From assembly GCA_046290435.1 (NCBI GenBank), contig JBKAGO010000038.1, forward strand, positions 100,760-164,759: a stretch of DNA of 64,000 nucleotides, in the 5' to 3' direction. Each line of letters begins with the position of its first letter. Within the stretch, counting starts at the first letter, position 1. Of the stretch, positions 17,595 through 26,089 are shown piece by piece. The position numbers and the translations under genes are program-made. Under the pieces are notes generated by a model that was not told the origin of the DNA, searched no databases, and saw nothing but the letters and a program-made list of their open reading frames with translations. Source of the stretch: CAVQUE01 sp046290435. Lineage in GTDB: Bacteria > Actinomycetota > Acidimicrobiia > Acidimicrobiales > UBA8592.

Positions 17595-18956
17595 TCAGGA
17601 GCGCCGGAAGCGCTGGATCGGGATGTGCGCAGCCATCGCCGATCCGGCCGGGCCGTTGAGCATCTGGGCCCGCAGGTTGCGGCGGTGGAACAGGACCAGC
17701 AGCGCCTCGTCGTGGCGGCCCTGATCGGCGTCGGCGCGGACGAAGCGGTCGAGGTCGGCCTCGCCGTCGAACCAGTCGGCGGGCCGGCGGCCGAGCAGTT
17801 GGTGCAGGTCGTCGAGGTCGGCCTCGATGAGCTGATCGCCGATCTCGTCGACACGCATGAGGTGCCTTGCGAGCCGGAAAGCGCCGCGGGTGCGATAGGC
17901 GAGCACGTCGTTGCCGGTGTCGGCGGCGTCGGTGCCGACCGCACGCAGCGTGTCGACCAGATGGGCGTGCGCCGAGCTCACCCGGGTGCGAGCGGGATCT
18001 GGCATCTCGACGTGGGGGAGCTCGACGTCCAGGCGGTCGGCGAGGGCCTCGGTGAAATAGAGATTGGTCTCGTTGCACCACTGGAGGTTGGTGGTGAGGT
18101 CCGAGCCGGGCACGGGATCGCGCAACGCATGCGAGAAGGCCAGCTGGTTGGAGAGCGTGAACACGATGTGGTGCAACTCGACGGCATCGAGGTCGACCGG
18201 CTCGCCGGTCAGGTCCGCGTAGCGGTCGTAGAGGCTGGCGAAGTCGCCGTAGCCCATGATGCTGTCGCGCATACGCCAACCGGCGAGGTCCATCATCGGG
18301 TCGCCGAGGTGACCGAGCTCGAGGTCCAAGATGGCGACGAGGTGACCGCCGTCGTGATGGAACTGGCCCGAGTCCCACACCACCGGCGCCTCTCGGCCGC
18401 GACTGCGCGGCGGGTTGCGAGCGATCCAGCCGAGCGCGAACTCGAGGAACGGATCGGGGTGGCGTTGCTGGGCCCGGTAGTTGGTGATGTAGCGGTCGAG
18501 CCCGACGGTGCCCGATGCCTCGGGGGTATCGGCCCGGGCGATGCCAGTCTCGGCGAATGGCCCGACGGGTAGGGCGTGCATCGCAGCCAGGGCCTGCAGG
18601 TACTCGTCGACGACCCGGCGGCGGTCGCCATCGTCGGTACCTTCGAAGTGGTACTGCCCAGGCACCCGGTCCATCACGTATGCGGCCGGCTCGTCGATCC
18701 AGCCGTGAACCTCCGGAACCGCTACGCCATGGTCGTGCAGCAGTTGTTGGAAGCGCATCTCGTGCGCGAGCGGGAACGTGAGATCCATGTCGATGCGGTC
18801 GCCGCGCACGCACAATTCGTGCGGGGCCCCGTCGCGCTCGACCGTGGCGAACCACACGGGACGCCACCGGGGCTGGCGGGTCAGCGCGAGGACTTCTCCC
18901 CCGAAGGTCGTCTCCAGCCATCGTCCGACCGTCGAGATCGCTGCGTCGTCATCCAC
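17595..18956 (-). CDS. APH-type phosphotransferase
   Basis: 453 aa from GTG 18956. LCVRGD supplies an unusual nucleotide-lobe strand with Arg where a Lys is expected; the catalytic region reads WDSGQFHHDGGHLVAILDLE. So the canonical H-G-D-x-x-x-x-N loop is altered (D-S-G-Q-F), while the metal-binding Asp (DLELGHLGDP) remains. The ORF continues to ATG 19016, but that would put two divergent start codons 12 nt apart, so the inner start is preferred. It resembles the APH family used with acyl-CoA dehydrogenases; substrate unknown. Confidence 0.7.
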   Translation of the reverse strand: MDDDAAISTVGRWLETTFGGEVLALTRQPRWRPVWFATVERDGAPHELCVRGDRIDMDLTFPLAHEMRFQQLLHDHGVAVPEVHGWIDEPAAYVMDRVPGQYHFEGTDDGDRRRVVDEYLQALAAMHALPVGPFAETGIARADTPEASGTVGLDRYITNYRAQQRHPDPFLEFALGWIARNPPRSRGREAPVVWDSGQFHHDGGHLVAILDLELGHLGDPMMDLAGWRMRDSIMGYGDFASLYDRYADLTGEPVDLDAVELHHIVFTLSNQLAFSHALRDPVPGSDLTTNLQWCNETNLYFTEALADRLDVELPHVEMPDPARTRVSSAHAHLVDTLRAVGTDAADTGNDVLAYRTRGAFRLARHLMRVDEIGDQLIEADLDDLHQLLGRRPADWFDGEADLDRFVRADADQGRHDEALLVLFHRRNLRAQMLNGPAGSAMAAHIPIQRFRRS

Positions 18957-19027
18957 GGCCGAGAGTCTGACATCGCTGTCGGTCCGATACCCGTACGGCG
19001 GCCGCGGATGGTGCATGATTTCGCATC

Positions 19028-20203
19028 ATGCATGCGCCCACCTTCTCACCTCGGGTCCCACTACGTCACCGGCTGCGACGCGGGCTCGGCCTCTTCCTCG
19101 TGATCGCCTCGACCATGGCCGCCCTGACCGTGGTTCCTGCGTCGGCGGATCCCGACGCTCCCGAGGCAGTCCGGAGGCTCCGGGCCGAACCCGATGCAGG
19201 GGCCGTGACCCTGCGTTGGCGGGCGCCGGTCGACGCCGCCGACCATGACATCCGCAACTACCGGGTCCGCTACCGCGGCGTCGTCGCCGCCCACCCTGCG
19301 GCGTCGGCCGGGCCCGCCGTCGCCCGGGTGGTCGGGGGCGAGACCATCGCCCTACGGCAAGCACCCTGGCAGGTGGCCCTGCTCTTCACCGGCGCAACCG
19401 GCATCGACGCCCAGTTCTGCGGTGGGTCGGTGATCCACCCCCGATGGGTCCTCACCGCCGCGCACTGTGTCAGCGACCGAGGGGAGACGGTGGCCGCAGC
19501 CGACATCCGCATCGGCGACGGCGTCACCGACCTCGAACGGATACGACCGCGACGCCGAATCGCCGTCGAACGGATCATCGTGCACCCCGACTGGCTCGAC
19601 GGCGAGCGGGTCGATCTGGCGCTGATCGAACTCGCCAGGCCGGTCCGCTTCACCGACCCCATCGCGCTGGACCGCCGTCGGGTCACCCCGAGCGGTATGG
19701 AGGGATGGGTGTCGGGTTGGGGATCGACCGCCGCGGATCTTGCCGGCGGAACGCAGGAACCCTCGTACCCGCGATTCCTGCAGGGAGGGACCGTCGAGGT
19801 GCTCGCGGGGCCGGGCGAGCCATGCGGCCGCTACCGCAGCATCTATGACGAGACCGAACACATCTGCGCAGCCGATCCGGGCGTCGTCGACACCTGTCAG
19901 GGCGACAGCGGCGGGCCGCTGGCGTTGCTGCGCAACGACCAGTGGGTTCTCAGCGGAGTCTCCAGCTTCGGTGTGGGTTGCGGACGACCGGCGTTCCCGG
20001 GTGTCTACGCACGGGTGGCGACACACGTTCGGTGGATCACCCGATTCGTCGACGATCTGCGCTGGCAGTCCGAGCGCACGACCCGTCGATCGGTGGTCAT
20101 CGACGACCTGGCCGATGGCCTCACGTATCGCTTCCGGGTGGCCGCCCGCACCCCGTCGGGTTTCGGTGCGTCGTCGACGATCGAGGCCACGCCCGGCACC
20201 TGA
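19028..20203 (+). CDS. Secreted trypsin-family protease inserted in a split fibronectin III domain
   Basis: 391 aa. A signal peptide ends near VPASA. Residues ~42-85 (DPDAPEAVRRLRAEPDAG, then VTLRWRAPVD and YRVRYRG) look like strands A-C of a fibronectin III domain. A full S1A protease follows, with propeptide junction R100/VVGGE, H146 (TAAHC), D196 (DLALI) and S294 (CQGDSGGP); D288 in the primary pocket predicts cleavage after Arg or Lys. The C-terminal ~40 residues (VIDDLADGLTYRFRVAA, then TPSGFGASS, EATPGT) are strands E-G of the same kind of domain. It is probably a zymogen exported by Sec. Confidence 0.85.
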   Translation: MHAPTFSPRVPLRHRLRRGLGLFLVIASTMAALTVVPASADPDAPEAVRRLRAEPDAGAVTLRWRAPVDAADHDIRNYRVRYRGVVAAHPAASAGPAVARVVGGETIALRQAPWQVALLFTGATGIDAQFCGGSVIHPRWVLTAAHCVSDRGETVAAADIRIGDGVTDLERIRPRRRIAVERIIVHPDWLDGERVDLALIELARPVRFTDPIALDRRRVTPSGMEGWVSGWGSTAADLAGGTQEPSYPRFLQGGTVEVLAGPGEPCGRYRSIYDETEHICAADPGVVDTCQGDSGGPLALLRNDQWVLSGVSSFGVGCGRPAFPGVYARVATHVRWITRFVDDLRWQSERTTRRSVVIDDLADGLTYRFRVAARTPSGFGASSTIEATPGT

Positions 20204-20204
20204 C

Positions 20205-20228
20205 GCTGCCGGCAGCCCCACCGGCAGC
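20205..20228. terminator. Hairpin between convergent genes
   Basis: GCTGCCGG-cagcccca-CCGGCAGC is a perfect 8-bp stem 2 nt after the trypsin stop and 33 nt before the stop of the convergent SnoaL-like gene. There is no T-run, so bidirectional termination is inferred from position. Confidence 0.4.
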
Positions 20229-20260
20229 GGGAGCGACGAGGCAGGCGCGGGCGCGCCGGG

Positions 20261-20674
20261 TCAGGATCCGTGCTGGTAGCGGCGGTGCCTGATGCGCCAC
20301 CCGCCGGCGGTGCGCACGACGTCGTCGTCGTAGCGGCCGTAGAAGACCGTGGTGGGCTCACGCGGGTTCGACGGCCCGACGGGGTACACGCCGCGCGAGC
20401 GCAGGTGCACGACCACGCCGTCGCCGGCGGGGTCATCTGCGACCGACGCGATGTAGACGTTGGTCATGAGGTGCGCGCCGGGATGCACGTCGGGGCGGCC
20501 CATGAACTCCATGATCGCGTCCATACCCTCGAGGCGGATACCGCCGATCATCTCCCAGACAGCGTCGTCGGTGAAGACATCGCGCAACTCCTCGGGGTGG
20601 AGCTGGTCGAGCGCATCGGCGTAGCGCCCCGGGAGTTCCATGATGTCGAGTCGGTCGTCGGTGGTGAGCTGCAC
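20261..20674 (-). CDS. SnoaL/NTF2-fold protein
   Basis: 137 aa from GTG 20674. The alpha+beta cone-fold pattern is visible: an N-terminal helix with PGRYADALDQ, an early acidic strand FTDDAVWEM, and paired strands ending in a Trp-containing GGWRIRHRRYQH. This is the SnoaL-4 or ketosteroid-isomerase-like type, which includes isomerases, dehydratases and simple binding proteins. No catalytic residue assignment is safe. A second member of the fold lies at 43.6 kb. Confidence 0.75.
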   Translation of the reverse strand: MQLTTDDRLDIMELPGRYADALDQLHPEELRDVFTDDAVWEMIGGIRLEGMDAIMEFMGRPDVHPGAHLMTNVYIASVADDPAGDGVVVHLRSRGVYPVGPSNPREPTTVFYGRYDDDVVRTAGGWRIRHRRYQHGS

Positions 20675-20916
20675 GTCGGCGACACTAGTGCGACAGCTCG
20701 CTCTGCGGCTCCGGCGGCTGGTGTGCCGGCCACCTGCAGAGCGGAGGTGTGCGTCGACCGATGACCGGCACAACGCGGTCTTTCCCCCGCCGGACGCGCC
20801 CGAACCCTCTGGGGATTCCGGCGGGCGCAATCTCCCCGAACCAGCGGAGCGCAACGATCTGTTCGCTCCTCACGCCGAGAGGTTTGGGCGCGCCGGTGGC
20901 GGGATAGGCCGCGCGC

Positions 20917-21027
20917 ATGGCACAGAAGATCGGTTCGTGGTGGCTCGACGTCCAGGGCCGCTTCGACGAATGCATGGTCGCTCTCGACGACGACATCGAC
21001 GAGACGTCGGGGCTCGCCGTTCCGTAA
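20917..21027 (+). CDS. Possible 36-aa protein or gene fragment
   Basis: Starts MAQKIGSWWLDVQGRF and then becomes strongly acidic. The opposite strand in this interval looks like a shadow (Ser/His/Pro-rich), which favours coding on the plus strand. No family recognised. It may be a decayed 5' end of a longer gene, given the broken genes to its right. Confidence 0.3.
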   Translation: MAQKIGSWWLDVQGRFDECMVALDDDIDETSGLAVP

Positions 21028-21029
21028 CC

Positions 21030-21558
21030 GCACGCGCGCCGCGGTGGCCGGCGATCAGCCGAGTATCGAGCGGACAGCGAAGAAGAAGCTCGGTCGTCCC
21101 GCATCTCCCCGGCGAGCAGCCACTCCAGCACGAGCCGACGCATCCGTCCCGTTCCTCGGAGGGGCTCTGCGCACGCGGCGAGGGTGACGGCATGGAACGG
21201 GCACGCCGGGTCCTTGGCGTCTTGCGCAGTGGGCGAAGCGGCGACGATCGCCAGTTCGAGGTCGCATAGCGCCTCGGAAACGAAGATCCGTCGGACAGCG
21301 TCGTCAGCCGGCCGAGCGCCGGTGTCGACCGTCAGTTCGGTGACGAGACACCAGCTCCCGGTGCCCCGCGGTCCAGCGGAGTCGAGGGGCGGTATCTCGA
21401 TGCCGATCTCGACCGAGCATCCGATCTGCGGCTTCGACAAGCGAGCGGTCCCGACGTTGCCCCCGCCCCAGCCTCCGAGTGAGGAGACCTTCCAGCCTCG
21501 ACTCCGCAGGAGAGCTTCGGTCTTGCTCGCTCGCAGCGGCGTCTCGGTGATCGCCGCG
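21030..21558 (-). pseudogene. Remnant coding region, unknown protein
   Basis: An open frame continues in register after the TGA that ends the frameshifted helical gene. It shows protein-like sequence (for example LRSRGWKVSSLGGWGGG, then SVEIGIEIPPLD and TGSWCLVTELTVD) up to about 21060, beyond which it turns into arginine/serine-rich shadow. The only in-frame start is a TTG at 21440. No family recognised. The most economical reading is a decayed gene, possibly once joined to or coupled with its upstream neighbour. Confidence 0.3.
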
Positions 21559-21560
21559 CA

Positions 21561-22177
21561 TCATTCGTCGTAGGTTTCGCGGAAGACCTGGGGGGCGGCC
21601 TGGTCGATCCGGTTCCGGAAGACGACGTCGCGCAGCGCCGATACCTCGGCTGCATCGGCGAACAGGGCCCGAGAAGTCGTCGGGCTTCGCTGCTCCATTG
21701 ATCGTTGACTGTCGCGGAAACGAGGGCCTGGAGACGTCGTCGGGTTGCGCTGCTCCAGTGATCGTTGGCTGTCCTGGCCGCCACGATCTGGAGCGTGAGT
21801 TCCGCTCTGTCCACCACGTCGAGCGATTCGATGGCTCGGATCACCATCGGCGCGATGACCTCGGCTCGACCGGCGTAGTTGTCGACGATCACCTGCAGCA
21901 ATGCTCGGACGTCGGCGGGGGACCAGGCACTGGTGTCGCTGCACGCGTCGAGGATCGCTTCGGCGACCTCGGCGAGGAGGCCGGGGTCAGTGCCACCGAT
22001 CTCGCGTCCGAGTGCGGCGAGGTCCTGGTGCCAGGCGACGGAGGCCAACGCCAACTGTGTCGCCCGCAGCTCGGAGCCGGTGAGCGTTCGCAGCGTTCCC
22101 GCGAGCGCAGCGACACCGGTCTGGCGCACAGAGCAGATGGCCTCGAGGACGGGCGACGGGAATTGGTGGAAGGTCAC
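21561..22177 (-). pseudogene. Helical protein gene with a one-base frameshift
   Basis: GTG 22177 begins a ~165-residue helical protein (for example LRTLTGSELRATQLALASVA and ADVRALLQVIVDNYAGRAEV). Near its end is an internal duplication: TANDHWSSATRRRLQALVSA is followed by TVNDQWSSEARRLL. Comparing the two copies shows one base missing after CGACTTCTCGG in the second, about 21675. The frame after the loss reads ALFADAAEVSALRDVVF and ends ETYDE at 21561. Total 617 nt is one short of a codon multiple. Function unknown. Confidence 0.55.
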
Positions 22178-22442
22178 GGTCGGGTCCTCGCGAGCATCAG
22201 AAGTCCGACGCCCCCACCTGCTGAACAGAGCTGCGAATGCCGCATCAACCCCCTGTCGGCACGTGCCGTGGCTGACGTTCGGCACCGCAACGCCGCCGGA
22301 TCGGCCCTGGCAACATCGCCGCCTGCAGTAGACGGCAGCGCTCACGCCCCCGGCGGCTGCTGCGCCGTGGAGCTCACCCACCGATGGGAGCACCCGAACG
22401 CCGTGCCGAACCCGCTTCACGCCTGCACACTTCGATCGAGAG

Positions 22443-22673
22443 ATGCCGACATCCCATGTCACCGTGGACCACCACATCATGGGTGGCGTCCCCTGCGTGA
22501 CCGGGACACGCATCCCGGTGGCCGCGATCGTGTCGATGCTCGCCGAAGGCAACTCGATCGAAGACATCGCCGCTGACTTCGACCAGCTCACCATCGAGAG
22601 CATCAGAGCAGCAATCCACTACGCAGCAGACGCCGTCCGCGAACGCGAACTGCCGCTCACGTCCGGAGCGTGA
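22443..22673 (+). CDS. DUF433 antitoxin-like protein
   Basis: 76 aa. GGVPCVTGTRIPV and the helix pair with MLAEGNSIEDIAADF are diagnostic of DUF433 proteins, small winged-helix antitoxins usually paired with DUF5615 (PIN-like) toxins. The next gene starts inside its stop as GTGA and encodes that partner. It should bind the toxin and probably its own promoter. It looks intact although the toxin is broken. Confidence 0.85.
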   Translation: MPTSHVTVDHHIMGGVPCVTGTRIPVAAIVSMLAEGNSIEDIAADFDQLTIESIRAAIHYAADAVRERELPLTSGA

Positions 22674-23042
22674 AGCTCCTCATCGACGAATGCCTGCGGG
22701 CCGATCTGGCCTCTGCGCTCCGCGGCGCCGGATTCGACGCAGTCCACGTCACCGAGATCACCTCTGGCCGGGAGCACCGACGCAGCACTCATGGAAACAG
22801 CACGGTCCGAGGGCCGCACCGTCGTGTCCGCCGACACCGACTTCGGCGAACTGCTCGCCCGAACACACCAGACCGATCCCAGCGTGATCCTGTTCCGACG
22901 CCACCCCCACGACACCGCATCGATGCTCCGATCACTCACCGCAGCGATCGCCGCCATCGAGTCCGACCTCCACGATGGGGCGATCGCAGTCATCGGCCGT
23001 GACCGCCTTCGCACCCGCCGGTTACCCATCGGCGGCGCCTGA
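22670..23042 (+). pseudogene. DUF5615 PIN-like toxin, frameshifted
   Basis: GTG 22670 overlaps the antitoxin stop. The first frame gives KLLIDECL, with the conserved acidic pair of Mut7-C/PIN-like nucleases, through VHVTEIT. After about 22768 the match continues in another frame: STDAALMETARSEG, then TVVSADTDFGELLA with the second acidic cluster. The span is 373 nt, one base more than a codon multiple, consistent with a single-base insertion in CTGGCCGGGAGC. The predicted RNase is therefore inactive unless this is a read error. Confidence 0.75.
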
Positions 23043-23136
23043 ACCGCCCGCAGGACAGCGCTCCGCCCAGCGACTCGCCACAGCGCACTGCCCCCGGCAC
23101 ACCATGCGGCCTCGGATCCGGCAACGTCACCCCTCG

Positions 23137-23208
23137 GATGCACTCTGTCCCGAACCCCGACGAAGACGGGTCACAGATCGGGCGACCGGGAAGGCAATGA
23201 ATCGCTCT
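23137..23208. repeat. Direct repeat, left copy (flanks AAA ATPase gene)
   Basis: 72 bp, from GATGCACTCTGTCCC to AATCGCTCT, matching 24592-24663 at about 58 of 72 positions in the same orientation. The pair encloses the ATPase gene. Confidence 0.7.
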
Positions 23209-23229
23209 CACCACAGCGACATCGCCGCA

Positions 23230-24498
23230 TCACGCAGACCACAGATGCTGCACCGGGGCGACGTGGATGCGGTCCTCGACGGTGTAGGACCGCTCGCCGA
23301 GATACAGAGCGACGCCGGCAAGGAACCGGTCTCCCAACACCGAACGGAGCTTTCGCAACGGCGCCAGTGCCGTGCCCGCCATCCGCTGGGCGGCCTTCAC
23401 CTCGAACGCAACAATGCCACCGTCGAGTGCCTCGACGACGAGGTCGACCTCGTCGCCATCGCGAGTACGCCAATGCCCCACGCCAGCAACACCGTCGAGC
23501 CATGACGCCTGCTTGAGCAACTCACCGACGACGAACGTCTCCAAGAGGTGACCGAATTCGGTCAACGCAGTCGGGTCCCGCTCCGCGAGCTTCGCCGAAC
23601 TCAATCTCAGGAGCCGCGCCGCTACCGCCGAGTCGACGAGATGGATCTTCGGGCGTGCGGCGCTGCGAGCCGTCAGCGTCGTTCCCCACGCGGGAAGACG
23701 TTGCACCAGGAACACCGCTTCGAGAAGCCGCAGATAGCTGTCAGCGGTCCGTTCGCTGATCTCGAGATCCTGCGCTGCACGGGCGACATTGAGAACCTGA
23801 GCCGTCTGACCGGCGAGACGCTCGAGCAGACGCGGCAACGCCGCGGCCTGCTCGATACGGGACAGCTCTCCGACGTCGCGCTCGAGCGTCAGCCGTATGT
23901 AGTCGTCGAACCAGCGAGCCGCACCAGCCGACGTCTGCCTCGCGAGCGGAATCGGGAAGCCGCCGGCAACGACTCGCTCGATGTACTCGTCTCGATCGAT
24001 CGACGCCGTTCGTCCCACGATGTCAGAGATCCGTCCGTCCAACACGTTCTCGAGGAACGACTCGGTCGTCGATCCGATCTCGCCTTGGGAGAGCGGGAAC
24101 ACCGGCATTCGATGAAGGCGGCCGGTCAATGCCTGCGCAGCTGCGGGCAGCGACTCGTGACGTGCCGAGCCCGTCAGGATGAACCGACCGGGCCGTCCGT
24201 CACGGTTCAACTCCGCCTTGATCGCATCCAGCACGAGTGGAACATGCTGGTACTCATCGATACACACCGGCCTCGATTGGCACACGAAGGTCGCCGGATC
24301 TGCAGCGACAGCCTCTCGAGTCGCGACATCATCGAGATCCAGCACCGCTGCATCAACTGCGACAGCCAGCTCCCTGAGCAGCGTCGACTTCCCCACCGAG
24401 CGCGGCCCTTGCAGTAGCAACACCGGTTCTTCCGAGAAGCGCTCGAGCGCAACGCGGCTCAAGCGCCGACCGACCAGCCCCTCCAGACGCCGCACCAT
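23230..24498 (-). CDS. AAA+ ATPase with DUF4143 C-terminal domain
   Basis: 422 aa. Walker A is GPRSVGKST, Walker B is PVCIDEYQHVP, and the sensor strand is FILTGSARHES, all standard for AAA_14 ATPases. The second half carries the DUF4143 hallmarks: ARWFDDYIRLTLERDV, then a winged-helix stretch, and an endonuclease-like end with DGDEVDLVVE and VAFEVKAAQ, which resembles a PD-(D/E)xK nuclease core. These ATPases are common in accessory DNA and vary between strains; some are linked to toxin-antitoxin or defence contexts, but the role is unsettled. Direct repeats on both sides and the neighbouring tRNA gene suggest it arrived horizontally. Confidence 0.8.
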   Translation of the reverse strand: MVRRLEGLVGRRLSRVALERFSEEPVLLLQGPRSVGKSTLLRELAVAVDAAVLDLDDVATREAVAADPATFVCQSRPVCIDEYQHVPLVLDAIKAELNRDGRPGRFILTGSARHESLPAAAQALTGRLHRMPVFPLSQGEIGSTTESFLENVLDGRISDIVGRTASIDRDEYIERVVAGGFPIPLARQTSAGAARWFDDYIRLTLERDVGELSRIEQAAALPRLLERLAGQTAQVLNVARAAQDLEISERTADSYLRLLEAVFLVQRLPAWGTTLTARSAARPKIHLVDSAVAARLLRLSSAKLAERDPTALTEFGHLLETFVVGELLKQASWLDGVAGVGHWRTRDGDEVDLVVEALDGGIVAFEVKAAQRMAGTALAPLRKLRSVLGDRFLAGVALYLGERSYTVEDRIHVAPVQHLWSA

Positions 24499-24515
24499 CG
24501 GAAGAGCCTAGCTAT

Positions 24516-24584
24516 CTGCGGAACTGGAGGCACCGACGCTGCGGAAACGGAGCACCGATCACTGCGGAAACGGAGGAAGACAAG
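24516..24584. repeat. Three 23-bp tandem repeats upstream of the AAA ATPase gene
   Basis: Units begin at 24516, 24539 and 24562 with CTGCGGAA(A/C)(C/T)GGAG. They lie 18 nt upstream of the ATPase start codon on its 5' side, so they could be operator iterons or an element end. The first and third units are diverged in their second half. Confidence 0.6.
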
Positions 24585-24591
24585 ACGCTCT

Positions 24592-24663
24592 GATGCGCTC
24601 TGTCCCAGGCACCGACAACGACGGGCCACAGATTGCACGACCAGGCAGGCAATCAATCGCTCT
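24592..24663. repeat. Direct repeat, right copy (flanks AAA ATPase gene)
   Basis: Partner of 23137-23208. It starts GATGCGCTCTGTCCC and ends AATCGCTCT. It lies 63 bp from the 3' end of the tRNA-Thr gene but does not overlap it, so it is not a standard tRNA attachment site. Confidence 0.7.
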
Positions 24664-24726
24664 GGAACCCGGCGCACGGCTGCCAGCCCGCCCCAGCAGC
24701 ACGAACCACCAGGTCAGCGGATTGCG

Positions 24727-24799
24727 AGCCCGAGGGGAGAATCGAACTCCCGACCTATTCATTACGAGTGAATTGCTCTGCCGACTGAGCTACTCGGGC
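24727..24799 (-). tRNA. tRNA-Thr (anticodon CGU)
   Basis: The minus strand reads GCCCGAG...CTCGGGCT. The acceptor stem is 7 bp, the anticodon stem ATTCA/TGAAT encloses the loop CTCGTAA (anticodon CGT), and the T-arm contains GTTCGATTC. CCA is not encoded. The four arms fold without mismatch in the acceptor stem. It marks the right border of the decayed accessory patch. Confidence 0.95.
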
Positions 24800-24892
24800 G
24801 CAGTCGACCACGCTATCAATCCCACGCGGGACCCGGCGCCGCTTTCCCTCCGGGGTGGCGGCCCACGACGGCCGGTCGGGCCAGCGGCCATC

Positions 24893-24942
24893 GTTCTGGC
24901 GCCGAAACTCGTCGCCCTGGCGACGGTTTTCGGCGCCAGAAC
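24893..24942. repeat. Long palindrome, family 1 (GGCGCCGAAA)
   Basis: GTTCTGGCGCCGAAA at the left and its exact reverse complement at the right enclose an inner GTCGCC-ct-GGCGAC, so the whole 50 bp can fold as a near-perfect 24-bp stem with a 2-nt loop (two mismatches). It lies just downstream of the holB stop, between holB and the tRNA gene. Related copies occur at 41369-41479. Confidence 0.8.
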
Positions 24943-24966
24943 CAATGACCTACCGGAACACGGGCC

Positions 24967-26061
24967 TCAGGTCGGGCCCAACCGCAGGAACATGGCCTGC
25001 AACAGCAACGCCTCGTTGGGGTTGCGCAGCAGCGCCTCGGACGCATCCCTGATGACATCGAGGGCCGCACGATCGGCGCGCCGGGGCTCGGCCACCAGAC
25101 GATCCCGATACACCCGGGCCAGCGTCGCCAGACCGAACCGCAGCTCGTCGCTGCGGAACCGCCGCACCTCACGTTTGTGCTGGGCCTCGAGATCCTTGCG
25201 GCCCGACCCCCTCGTCCCCAGCTGCTCCTCGCGCGCCGCCAGCGCCTCGACCTCGCGCACGTGGCGCTCGTCGATCGGGGCCTGCGCGGCATCGATCGCG
25301 GCCCGGAGCTCGTCGACGACCGTCGCCGCCGCAGCCCCCGATCCGTCGAGGCGGCCCGGCGCCGCGCTCCACAGCCGGTGGCGCTCGCCCACGCCCGGAT
25401 CGCGCAGCAGATCCTCCGCACGACGCAGGTCGCCGCCGGCGGCGAGAGCCAGCATGTCGGCCTGGGCCGCGTCGGCTCCGCTGGCGACCAGCCACCCGGC
25501 CACGGCCGCGTGCGCGACCGCCTGGAAGCGGATCGTCACGCACCGCGACGCGATGGTGATCTGCTCGTCGGGGATCTCCTCGGCCAGCAACACGATGATC
25601 GTCGACTCGGGCGGCTCCTCGAGCGTCTTCAGCAGCCGACCCACCACCGTGGCATTGGCGGTGTGGAACCGGTCGGCGACGATGACCTTGCGAGGCCCCT
25701 CGACCGGCGACCGCGAGGCCTCGGTGATGAGGCGCCCCACCTCCTCGTCGCGGTACTGCGCGCCCGTCGGCTCGATACGGACGAGGTCGGCGTAGCCGTC
25801 GTGATCGATCAGCCGCCGGGCCCGCTCGGCGGCCTCGTCGTCGAGATCACGGGCGATGACGTCGGCGCAGAACGCCTTCGCCGCAGCCCAGCGACCCGAC
25901 CCGTGCGGACCGACGAACAGATATGCGTGCACCGGCGCGGCGGCGGAAGCCTGCAGCTCGCGCACGGCGTCGTCCTGGCCGATCACCGCCGCCCAGCCAC
26001 CCGGTCCGGCCGAGCCGCCGAGATCGACGCTGCCGCCGAGGGTCGTCGCTCCGTCGCTCAT
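24967..26061 (-). CDS. holB: DNA polymerase III delta' subunit
   Basis: 364 aa. The clamp-loader delta' layout is visible: WAAVIGQDDAVRELQA, the Walker-A-like GPHGSGRWAAAK, DRFHTANATVVGRLLKTLEE and the sensor region TIASRCVTIRF. The P-loop ends GSGRW rather than GKT, consistent with delta' being a non-hydrolysing subunit. There is no zinc-binding Cys cluster after the P-loop. It acts in sliding-clamp loading at the fork. It follows tmk, the common order in bacteria, and probably belongs to the topA-MFS-tmk-holB transcript. Confidence 0.85.
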   Translation of the reverse strand: MSDGATTLGGSVDLGGSAGPGGWAAVIGQDDAVRELQASAAAPVHAYLFVGPHGSGRWAAAKAFCADVIARDLDDEAAERARRLIDHDGYADLVRIEPTGAQYRDEEVGRLITEASRSPVEGPRKVIVADRFHTANATVVGRLLKTLEEPPESTIIVLLAEEIPDEQITIASRCVTIRFQAVAHAAVAGWLVASGADAAQADMLALAAGGDLRRAEDLLRDPGVGERHRLWSAAPGRLDGSGAAAATVVDELRAAIDAAQAPIDERHVREVEALAAREEQLGTRGSGRKDLEAQHKREVRRFRSDELRFGLATLARVYRDRLVAEPRRADRAALDVIRDASEALLRNPNEALLLQAMFLRLGPT

Positions 26062-26089
26062 CGTGGCCCCCGCCGACGGTTGGCGCAGC

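Noticed and set aside
21540..21566. In-frame TGA followed by open frame, considered as a selenocysteine codon because tRNA-Sec is present
   Set aside because: The region is frameshifted and decayed, the downstream part is not a known selenoprotein, and no SECIS-like hairpin was seen.
24592..24799. tRNA-Thr as an attachment site for the ATPase island
   Set aside because: The direct repeat does not include any tRNA 3' sequence and no integrase is visible.
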